Shown here: piece by piece, positions 11,641 through 20,436 of the stretch | How the letters are laid out: each line of letters starts with the position of its first letter | Numbering within the stretch: position 1 is the stretch's first letter | Origin: Scalesia atractyloides | Lineage: Eukaryota; Streptophyta; Magnoliopsida; Asterales; Asteraceae | Reading direction: 5' to 3' | NCBI GenBank assembly: GCA_947069175.1 | Contig: CAMTDV010000022.1 | Location: 41,521,027 to 41,585,026, forward strand | Length of the DNA: 64,000 bases | Made by a program: the position numbers and the translations under genes | The notes under the pieces: model-generated | Seen by the model: the letters and a program-made list of their open reading frames with translations, nothing else | Told to the model about the DNA's origin: nothing | Databases searched by the model: none

Positions 11641-12404
11641 TAAAAGATCTTATTTTTGGTAATTACAGATGATTTTTCAAGGTTCTCATGGGTATATTTC
11701 CTCGAAGCGAAGAGTGAGACAGCTTCCATTCTGAAAAGCTTCATCCCTATGTTTGGAAACGTAATCAAGTTGAAGGTGAAATCCATAAGAAGCGACAACA
11801 GGACAGAATTCAAGAATCATACATTTGTCTCCTTCTGTGAAGAAAAAGGAATTCGTCTTCAATACAATGCTCCCAGAACTCTCCTTAGCAAAATGGGGTA
11901 GCGGAACACAAGAACAGAACTCTCATCGAAGCTGCTAGAACTATGCTTGTCGACTCCAAGCTTCCATAATCTTCTGGGCTAAAGCGGTCAACATAACATG
12001 CTATGTTTTGAATCGTGTTCTATTGTCAAACCTCACAGAAAGACAGCTTATGAACTACTTTTCAAAAGGAAGCCTCTTATAGATTTCTTTAGACCGTTCG
12101 GATGTTCATGTACACTTCTCAACACTGAAGATAATCTCATCAAGTTTGAAGCAGTTGGTGACGTATGCTACTTCATGGGCTACTCATCTTCTCAAAAGGC
12201 ATATCGAGTCTATAATAAACGGATGGTGATTGAATCGTATTACGTCGATTTTCAAGAAGGAAACTCCACTAACACTGGAATCACTCCAAACTGGTTTTAT
12301 GACATAATATTGTATTCAACACTTTCGACATCGCTGAACCTGTCACTGAATCCGAAACTGCAAAATCCACCCCATTAGAGCGATTGTTTGTTCCTTCAGA
12401 CATT
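11641..12404 (+). pseudogene. S1 integrase, partial and broken
   Basis: Starts inside the core at VITDDFSRFSWVYFLEAK, so the zinc-binding part and the first catalytic Asp (normally just upstream) are missing. The second Asp is in IRSDNRTEFKNH, where the usual Gly after Asn is Arg. The catalytic Glu region (NGVAE) follows after a frameshift near 11890. The C-terminal part at 11998-12378 (RPFGCSCTLLNTEDNLIKF) is clear. The start lies 7 bp from the T1 LTR end. Confidence 0.83.
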
Positions 12405-13484
12405 GCTTTCACTCCTTTTACAACCCGTTTCACCCCAGCCTCTGCCTCTCCTACCCTTCCTGTTATCGAAATAAATGGTGACACATCTGATTGAGAATGC
12501 ATCTGTACATGATGATTCTTCTTCACAGCATGGAGTGGATGAACCACCTAAAGAAGATGACACTCCAATTATCTACGTCGATGAACATTTCTCTAATCTG
12601 CCTCAACAAGTGGAAACTCACACCAACGCAGGGTACAAGACCAATCGAAACCATCCAATTGAAAATGTCATCGGTTCTGTGGAAGATGGAGTTCGAACAC
12701 GCGGAAAATCACATACCATCAACACAGGACTCAATGCAACTTTTCTCTCGCAGTCTGTCCCAAGAGATATCGAAGAAGCAATTCAAGACTCAAGCGGGGT
12801 ACAAGCAATGCAAGAAGAATTAGCCCAATTTCGGAAACTTAAAGTCTAGGAACTCGTTGATTTGCCGATGGAAAGTATCCAATTGGTACCAAGTGGGTGT
12901 TTCATAACAAGATGGACGATTGTGGTGTAGATATCAAGAACAAGGCAAAATTGGTAGTTCAAGGTTTTCGGCAGGAGGAGGGATTGACTATGAGGAAGTT
13001 TTTGCACAGCGGTGCACGCTTAGAAGCTATCAGAATCTTCTTAGCCTACGCTTCTTTCAAAAACTTTAAGGTGTTTCAAATGGATGTAAAGAGTGCATTT
13101 CTGTATGGGAAAGTGAAAGAAGAAGCATGTTGACTCCGATGTCACTCTGAGGCTGGCATGTTGACATATCAGTCACTCAGAGGTTAAAGATTAAGTATGT
13201 TGACATATCTTCTGGAATGTGGGTATTCAAGAGGGAAAATTGATATGACTCTTTTCACAAAGCGGATCGCAAATGATGTGATGCTGGTGCAGATCTACGT
13301 AGATCATATCATCTTTGGGTCAACTGTTGAAGCTCTTTGCAGGGAGTTCGAGCAAGTTATGAAGGAAAAATTCGAGATGAGCATGATGGGAGAGCTTACG
13401 TTCTTCTTGGGATTAGAAGTGAAGCAGAGAGAAGATGGCATTCTCATTCATCAGGCTAAGTACATCAAAGATATTCTCTCCTAG
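12405..13484 (+). pseudogene. S1 reverse transcriptase with a T1 LTR patch inside
   Basis: Linker, then RT: VVQGFRQEEG, FQMDVKSAFLYGKVKEE (end about 13120), then 87 bp of T1 LTR sequence at 13124-13210, then RT resumes at YLLECGYSRGKIDMTLFTK. About 50 residues, including the expected PPGFVDP...ALYGLHQAPRAWY block, are gone. The catalytic YVDD is YVDH near 13300. A TAG at 12847 replaces the conserved Trp codon. The enzyme cannot function. Confidence 0.88.
13124..13210 (+). repeat. T1-type LTR patch inside S1 RT
   Basis: 87 bp matching T1 U3 subrepeats, including TCACTCTGAGGCTGG and CATATCAGTCACTCAGAGG. Except for one base it equals 720-806 in the left copy, and it is closer to that 3' LTR than to the T1 5' LTR (GACTCC rather than GATTCC). 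Both edges fall at short shared words: AAGCATGTTGA on the left and ACATATC on the right. Confidence 0.85.
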
Positions 13485-14243
13485 TACAAAATGAATGATT
13501 GTAAATCTGCCAACACTCCCTTTGCTGCTCGGACGGAACTTACTTCGGATCTTCAAGGGAAACCCGTGAACAAATCTTTCTACCGATCTATGATAGGCTC
13601 GTTAATGTATTTGACCGCAAGTAGGCCTGACATTATGTGGGCTGTCTGTCTCTGTGCGCCATTTTAGTCGGATCTGAAAGAATCTTATGAAGCTGCTGTC
13701 AAAAGAATCTTTCGCTATCTGAAAGGAACTCCCAAGCTTGGTTTGTGGTATCCTAAAGATAGTAATTTTGCTTATTCTGACAGTGATCATGCAGGTTGCA
13801 AAGTTGACAAAAAGTCTGTCTCAGGAGGCTATCAATTTTTAGGAAATCGTCTCATTTCGTGGCAAAGCAAAAAGCATACAACAGTCTCCACATCTACTGC
13901 TCAAGCTGAATACACGACAGCTTACAGTTGCTGTTCTGACGTTCTGTAGATACAAAATCAGTTGTTGGATTATGGAAGGAATCAATGTTATGAAGACTCC
14001 TATATTCATCGAAACGAAACGTGTCTTGGAATTGTGAAGAACCCTATCCACCACTGCAGAACAAAACACATCGAAATTCGCATTCATGCGATCAGAGATA
14101 CGTATGAGAAAGGATATATTCAAGTGGTGTTGGTGGATACAATGCAACAAAAAGCTGATATATTCATGAAAGCCTTCGATAAAACTCGCTTCAACCAGTT
14201 GGTAACCTGGTTGGAGATGGTCAGTTTCCATGAGTGGAAGTGA
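13485..14243 (+). pseudogene. S1 RT end and RNase H, broken
   Basis: Continues with YRSMIGSLMYLTASRPDIMW, then the RNase H domain (YSDSDHAGCKVDKKSVSGG, the AEYTTAYSCCSDVL block, then TKHIEIRIHAIRDTYEKGYI), ending at TGA 14241. Stops lie at 13482, near 13665 and at 13948. The acidic residues of copia RNase H are largely kept, but the frame is interrupted. Confidence 0.87.
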
Positions 14244-14355
14244 TTAAAAAAACGGTTGTCGTAATAAATAATAATCTCATAAGATGTTCCCAACAAAAAG
14301 ATTTTCTGCAAATTTAAAATTTCTTTTCAAGCAATGGATTCTCGAAAATAAAATT

Positions 14356-14366
14356 TTCAGGGGGAA
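14356..14366 (+). other. S1 post-pol PPT-like tract
   Basis: TTCAGGGGGAAG-type purine tract 110 bp after the pol stop, far from the LTR. Sireviruses are known for such PPT-like tracts just after pol. S4 (52914), S2 (42074, minus) and S5 (58752, minus) have one at the same place. Confidence 0.7.
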
Positions 14367-14692
14367 GTATTCCAAAAAATGTTGTTGAAACAAGAATCCT
14401 TGTTTGACTCCTACATGAGAAATGATAGAAAAACTGCTGACACTTTGTTTGATCTTAAAACAAAATCAGGTTGAGGCACCAAGCAACGACGTGTCAGTAG
14501 ATTCAGCAATACCTTGAAGTAAACGTGAAAAGGAGACAAAAGCAAATGATCACACAAGAATTATGGATACCCACAATGTTGTGCAACTTACGGGTAACAC
14601 ATTGCGGCGTTTGGCTTAATGGTCTTAAATCTTGCTTTTATAGATTGCCAAAGTCCGAGATTTTGGGTCTTTATATTGGCTAATCATTCGGG

Positions 14693-14755
14693 GATATCAT
14701 AGTTGCTCTTCTACTGCATCCAAATATATGCTGACCTAGACAAAACTATGATATC
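14693..14755 (+). ncRNA. S1 conserved post-pol stem-loop
   Basis: Inverted repeat GATATCATAGTT (14693-14704) with AACTATGATATC (14744-14755): 12 perfect pairs, extendable by G-T, G-C, G-T. The same place in S2, S4 and S5 has a stem with other arm sequences. GCTCTT in the loop (14705-14710) could also pair with AAGAGC at 14763-14768. Called as an RNA structure in the transcript, not as a separate gene. Confidence 0.6.
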
Positions 14756-15485
14756 TCTACAAAAGAGCCAATGAGGCCAAAACCCCACACAAATGAAGCT
14801 CTCATTGAGAATCATTCAAGTGCTTAAATCGTATCGTATTTGGTATCTGTCATAGCCCTCGTTAGACTTTGGTCTCTTTGCTGTACGGAAGTACTGACTT
14901 GATCACCAATTGTCTAACGTTGAAATTTCAAAAACGAATGAGGACTCACCTGCTATGAGGAATCTTTGCACATACCTTGATCGCGAGGGTATGTCCTAAT
15001 GTGGGACTCACGGGCACAACATTCTGACAGTTCAGCATGAGTGGGGGGACATCGAATCTCTTATCAATATTACCACAACATGATAAAATGTTCTCTGAAC
15101 GCATGTTGAAAGATAGGTGCATGGATTTAAAAGGACAAACATACTGACAGTTTTTCTTGTGCCTTGATTATTCAAAATATCTAATATTTTATCTCAATCT
15201 AACGAAGTGTTACCAGTGTGATCTTCTGCAGGAAAGTCACAAGATTCGAATAAGTAAGCTTAAGTTTTATATGAAAAAGGAAGCTTCCTGGCCCTAAAAA
15301 TAATTTTCAGAATTCAAATTGTAAATCTTCACTTTTCTTAAACTTATTTTTAAATTTTTGCCCTATTTTTAACCAAAAAGGGCGCATTTTTCGAGAAAAT
15401 TTGAGATTTTCGAGCGTATTTGTTTTCAAGTTTCTTAAACTTAAAGATATCTCACAAAACATCCTGACGTGGCGTATTTATAGAC

Positions 15486-15530
15486 CCAGCGTATTTATTA
15501 AATACGCTGGAAAGTAATTTTGTATATATA
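15486..15530 (+). promoter_or_regulatory. S1 internal promoter-like module (palindrome plus TATA)
   Basis: Palindrome with arms CCAGCGTATTT and AAATACGCTGG (loop ATT) at 15486-15510, then GTATATATAT about 11 bp on. The S1 3' LTR has the same palindrome (19115-19140, one extra T) followed by TGTATATATATG. This copy lies about 700 bp before the env-like ATG, so it may be a second promoter or a remnant of an LTR. Confidence 0.55.
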
Positions 15531-16223
15531 TTTCAGTTTTTCTGTTTATGTAAATATTTTCAAATATCTCAATGATCACTTTCTTCTTCTTCAACCTAAA
15601 ACCCACACTCAAAAACATTCAAACTGCATCTAGTAATCTGATCTAATCATTGCAAGATCAATATCGATATGAATTCGGTTTTCAAATATTGATTATTTAT
15701 TGTTGAGTTTGTAAATCATCGATACAAGATCGGGGTACAGTTTTCATGGGTTTATCAAGAAAGTTTTGAATATGGCTATTTAATTTTGAATATGGTGTAT
15801 TTACTTTTGAAGATGGCGTATTTGATCAGAACAACGATTGGCGGATTTAAGCCTTGAACACGAGTTCAAGCAACCAGCGTATTAGACAAATACGCCGGTC
15901 AAGCTAGCGTAGATAAGCATCTATGCTAGATAAACTTAAATTCGCCAGTCCATGATCAGCGTATATATTTTATCCGGCGTATATATTATTCCATTGGCAG
16001 TCTATGTCCAATCTTCTCAGCGTATTGGTGTGAAAAGTTGTACAAATCCGGCGTAATTGACATTGGTGACCAGCGTAATTAATGGCGGAATTCTTTTTAA
16101 TTTTAAAATTTTAATTTTGTTTTTATTATATAAACATATATTTTGTATAGATTAATATGTATATATACATATATATTTTTTTATGTATATAAATCTAACT
16201 TGGTTTGTTTTCACCTTTCAGAA

Positions 16224-18970
16224 ATGGCTCAACCTTTAGTATGGTACGGCACTAGAAAGCACAATCAGCCCATCACTCTAGTTCCTCCGGAGACCGATTT
16301 CGAAGATGTGATGGATTGGCTATCGCGGAGCAAAATAAATTATGGAGTCCAGGCAAATCTAACATTTACTCAATCCACATAGAAGAATTCTGGAGAACTG
16401 CAAGGGTAAGAACACTAAACAAGGTCAAGCACATCACAGCGACAGTGCGAAACAAAGAAAAAAGTGTCTGAGGAGCGGATTCGAAAGGTTCTCAGCCTCG
16501 GAGACAACGCCAGTGATCCATTAAAGCTAAGCAAAGAGGCAATTATAGAAGGTTTTCGCGGGATGAACTATGTTGGAAATTTTCGCAACAAAAATGAGAT
16601 CAAAAAGTCGGGACTTACAAAAGATTGGAGGTTCATTCTTCACACGTTCTGCATGAGCGTTTGTCATAAAAAGGAGGTTACGATGGGCTAAACATAGAGT
16701 GGTCCATGGCAATGCCAAACTTGTGCACCAATCAGCCCTTCAACATTTCTGGCTTAATCTTCTATTGCATGATCGACAACGTAAACAAAGGTGCATGGGC
16801 AATGTATCCAAGATTTGTGCAATTGCTTATTGATGATCAGCATCAGAACCTACCAAAAGAGATCTGTATCAATTTCAACTCCCCAAAGGAAGACAAATCA
16901 CAGAGTTGAAACAAAAGAGGGGTGATGTTACACAACTGGATGTATCGTGACGAAAGACTTCCTGTGGTTCTGGCTGTGTACAACAAGTATCGGGAAAAGG
17001 CAAGGAAAAGTAGAGAAGGTCGAAGCGATCCCGTTGATGTTGCAGAAGAGGCCGAATTAGAAGAAGAAATACCACTGGTTCATAAACGTAAAGATAAAGG
17101 AAAGAAAGTGGTCGAAGAGGAACCGTCAAAGAAAAGAGGCAAGAAAGATGCACCTAATCCAGAATGAATCATGGCCGATAGCATTCATGCTGGATCAACT
17201 AGAGAAGAAATTGAAAGAATGCAAGCCATCCACGCGGTTGCGGAGGTTGAAAAACGAGAAAGAAGAATGAAGAGAAGAGAAATGACAGAATCCAAAACTC
17301 CTGTGGTAGTTACGACAGAACAGGAACAGTTGGTGAATTCGTGGAAGGGCTTTTGACTAATCCACTAGAACCCTCTCCAAGCGACACTGTTGCGTCAAAG
17401 AAAAGAAAAACAGGTGAGGGATCCTCGCAAATGTTCCACCCAGACCACCTATATCGCTCAACGTCCTCCTTAGCAAGTTCCCTCAAGACCAAGACCGTTT
17501 CAAGAGTTGTATAATCGTTTATCCAAAGAAATTGGTCTATTTCCTGCAAAAGAGTTCTATTTGCTGAAGAATCAAGTGAATGATACTGATGTGCTAAAAA
17601 GAAAACTGAAAGAACAAGAAAGAAGAACAAAGAATTGCACTCTTACGTTCACAAGCAATCAGAATTCATCAGATTTCAACAGGAGGGTCTAGAAAAACTA
17701 TATGAGCTAGTCCAGGAGCTGTATGACGCTGCAAATAGAAAGCCAAAGTACACGAGTGAAGACATTTTCAACTTTGACTTATTTAGAGAAAGAGAACAGA
17801 AAAAGAAAGCTAACAGAGCCGAAAAGAAAAAGAAACGTCTTGAATCAGCAGTTGATGTTAGTCTTGATGAAGACAGGGATGAAGAGGAAGTAGACAAAAC
17901 CAAGATGCCCGCAAAGTTTCTCGAATGGGGATTGGAAGATGATGTGTTGTATGAGACGGATGGCGGAGAAGAGTTCGAACCGCAGCATCCAGATTGGTTT
18001 AAGAAGGAAAGAGCGAAGATGCCAGACTTTTATCAAGTGATCACAGTTGAGAAGACTGAGATCACGGATAAAATCATCAGTTGGAAATACTACAATCTTA
18101 CTGGATAGTTTGTGGTAAAGCGACGGGGTGGAGTAATTCAATACTTTCGAAATGCCAACGACATGCAAAGCTTACCAACATGGGATATACGAGAGCTTAG
18201 CAGGCATGATCTGATAAATCTGACAAATAGCAGCATTGGCGGAGATCTGGAAAGATTAATTCAAAGAGAATGCATGCTTGGATTTTCAGTGTTCAAGCCT
18301 CAACGCCCTAGAAGACGTGTGTCAAAGACCACCAAAGACCCGTTCACCGGAAAAGGAAAGATTACATGGGTCATCAATCTAGTGAAAGTTGTAACAATGG
18401 TAAAGCTTCCTCCTAAACAGCCTGTGACTCTCACGAACTTCAAGAAGTGGTTTTATGATGGCAAGACGGGTGAAGCATCATCAGGTCAAACTCAAATGAA
18501 GATATCCGTATCCTAGATCCTATGGACGTATTATATGTTTTGTCTTTCCGATCTGAACATTCTATATGGACACAAGATAAACGTCAGAGCAGGAAACAAG
18601 TACCTAGAAGAAGGGATGCTATTTCAAAGGGCAGTTGAGCGCATGTGAGCTCGAAAAATTGAAGTGATGGAAAGTTTGCTCAGGATGGACGCAAAGAAAG
18701 AAAAGGAGGAATCCAGAAAGAAGAAAACAATTGAGACTGAACCATCCTCTCCTCAAAGCAAAGATCCATCATCTGACTCCGATCTTCAAATAGTTCCACC
18801 ACCTCCGACTTCATCCACATATGGAGTCACTACGGGAGGGCCAACAAACCATAAGTGAAGCTATTATTAACCAATCCACTAAAGCAACAACCGACCAACC
18901 AACAGATCAAGCTGCGCAAGGAAAGGATCAAGGATCAGCTATAGACCCTGAAGCTCCGGAACAAGACTGA
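16224..18970 (+). pseudogene. S1 env-like ORF (extra 3' ORF), broken
   Basis: A long ORF after pol, of a type found in Sirevirus-like copia elements. The start ATG 16224 (MAQPLVWYGTRKHNQPIT) sits 2 bp after a CAG acceptor-like site. N-terminal blocks: ERIRKVLSLGDNASDP (about 16470), GFRGMNYVGNFRNKNE (16548) and YPRFVQLLIDD (16810). A basic cluster (KRKDKGKKVVEEEPSKKRGKKD, nuclear-signal-like) follows near 17085-17150, then a charged, coiled-coil-rich middle (17500-17900), the block KIISWKYYNLTG (18070), PRRRVSKTTKDPF (18310) and a Pro/Ser-rich tail ending TGA 18968. Broken by stops at 16381, 16689, 17165, 18106, 18514 and others plus frameshifts. 'Env-like' is a positional name. I see no signal peptide or clear membrane span, and the role is unknown. 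Confidence 0.75.
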
Positions 18971-18989
18971 AGAAGCTCAAGTACGCAAC

Positions 18990-19004
18990 GGCCTAGGGGG
19001 ATAT
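18990..19004 (+). other. S1 polypurine tract
   Basis: GGCCTAGGGGGATAT directly before TGTTAGGACG, the LTR start. This is the tract that primes plus-strand synthesis. Confidence 0.8.
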
Positions 19005-19372
19005 TGTTAGGACGTTTTGAGACCGTTGGTACTTGAGTATTAAGAGTTTGTTAAACTAGAAGGGTCAAAAGTGCAAACATGTGAAATCTAGAACAGGGCG
19101 GTGTATCTAATAACCCAGCGTATTTAATAAATACGCTTGGTAGTCAGATCTGTATATATATGTTCTTCAATGAATATCTTGTCCAAGCTTCTTGGAAAGA
19201 TTTTGGTGATTACTCTTGTGTTTGATTCTTGTCATTGTGCGTAATCTGAATATCCAGGTGCTTTTATTGATTACATCTTTTTGGGATTTCATATACAACA
19301 CTTGTTGTTTGATCCATTCAAGAATCTTCATCTTCATGGTTTGGTTTTTCTTAACTTTTACACACTCAAACA
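19005..19372 (+). repeat. S1 3' LTR
   Basis: Starts TGTTAGGACG after the PPT. It contains the palindrome AGCGTATTT-AAT-AAATACGCT (19117-19137) and TATATATATG (19150). The end is set at the last CA (CTCAAACA) before Athila-like protease sequence begins near 19374. The exact end is not proven because the 5' LTR is outside the window. Confidence 0.7.
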
Positions 19373-19373
19373 A

Positions 19374-20436
19374 CTAATCTATATTTGTTTGGGTGATAAC
19401 AATCAACCACTGTGATCCGAATCTGTTTTGGGACTCACACGGGGGAGACGCATGACCTATCAAACAAGCCATCTCCTCAACTAGTTGGTCCATAGCATGT
19501 GTACCAAAAGTATCCCCTCCAAGCAGCTGTGTGTCCACAACATCCTCCTCAAATGTGTCACGAAGATGATTACTCACATATGTATCAATAGTCTTAATGA
19601 AATAGAGTGTATCATCATGACTCTGTGGATGCTGCATGGATCTCCCGATATCAAAAGTAACTTCCTCATCATCAACCCTAAGAGTAAGTCTGTCGGTGCA
19701 GACATCAATCAAGGCTCTCGTAGTGGCTAGGAATGGTCGACCTAATATAAGAGGAAAAGTTTTGTCCTCATCCATGTCCAAAATCCCAAAATCGACAGGA
19801 AAGACAAACTTGTCGATTTTCACTAGAATATTCTCAATTATGCCTCGAGGATACTTCACTGAACGGTCGGCTAGCTGAATGCTCATACGAGTGGGTTTGG
19901 GCTTTCCCACATCTAGCAAAAATCGCATATGGCATGAGGTTTATGCTAGCTCCAAGATCAGCCAATGCATTGCTAACCGACAAACTACCAATCAAGCATG
20001 GGATAGTGAAACTCCCGGGATCATTCATTTTCTTTGGTAGATTGTTTTGAAGAACCGCCGAACATTCCTCCTTCAAGGTTACATGCGAAAGCTCCTCAAG
20101 TTTCTTTTTGTTAGATAAAATATCTTTCAGAAACTTGGCATACTTAGGCATTTGAGCAAGTGCCTCGACAAGTGGTAAATTTATATGAAGTTGCTTAAAA
20201 AGCTCAAGGAATTTACCATAGTTTTCTTCCATTTTCAGCTTCTTCAACCTTCCCGCATATGGAATGGGAGGGAAATACTCTCTCACTAGCTCCTTGGGTC
20301 GTGTTGTACTTACTGGGACCCGCCTCAGTTGCACCTCACCCGGAGACTCAGTCTCGATCTCCTCAACAATCTCATCATCAATCGGCTTTGCTGGGGTAGC
20401 CGAAGTGACGGGCTTAGCGATCTTGCCGCTTCTCAA
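19374..20436 (-). pseudogene. A1 protease region, frameshifted
   Basis: Two overlapping frames. The upstream part (20436-19834) carries KQLHINLPLVEALAQMPKY, KKLEELSHVTLKEEC and the aspartic protease active-site block ADLGASINLMPY (about 19945-19980). The downstream part (19928-19374) carries KPTRMSIQLADRSVKYPRG, KIDKFVFPVDFGILDMDED and FPLILGRPFLATTRALIDV, the usual Athila protease flap and second half. A single frameshift near 19925 separates them. It runs straight into the S1 LTR boundary without a stop of its own. Confidence 0.85.

Larger units (their letters stand above)
14367..16223 (+). other. S1 pol-env spacer (non-coding)
   Basis: 1.86 kb with no supported ORF. It holds a conserved GGTCTTTATA box (14666) and inverted repeat (14693-14755), a second conserved box GTACGGAAGTACTGAC near 14883, a GCGTAT-rich segment with a perfect palindrome (15486-15510) and TATA stretch (15521-15530), and a pyrimidine tract plus CAG at 16209-16221 right before the env-like ATG. 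Confidence 0.75.
11634..19372 (+). mobile_element. S1: Sirevirus-like Ty1-copia element, 5' part missing
   Basis: A plus-strand copia element running from within integrase to its 3' LTR. Order: integrase, RT, RNase H, a first PPT-like tract (14356), about 1.9 kb of non-coding spacer, a broken env-like ORF (16224-18970), the true PPT and the 3' LTR (19005-about 19372). The integrase-before-RT order marks Ty1/copia. PPT-like tracts after pol and an extra 3' ORF are hallmarks of Sireviruses (SIRE1/Maximus group). Its 5' end is interrupted by T1, and a duplicated pol piece lies at 1-722. The right end joins Athila-like A1 inside the protease gene. Confidence 0.85.

Noticed and set aside
14705..14768. 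H-type pseudoknot in S1 (GCTCTT loop with AAGAGC downstream)
   Set aside because: It is possible in S1, but S4 has no equivalent pairing (its loop pairs internally), so I do not claim it as conserved.
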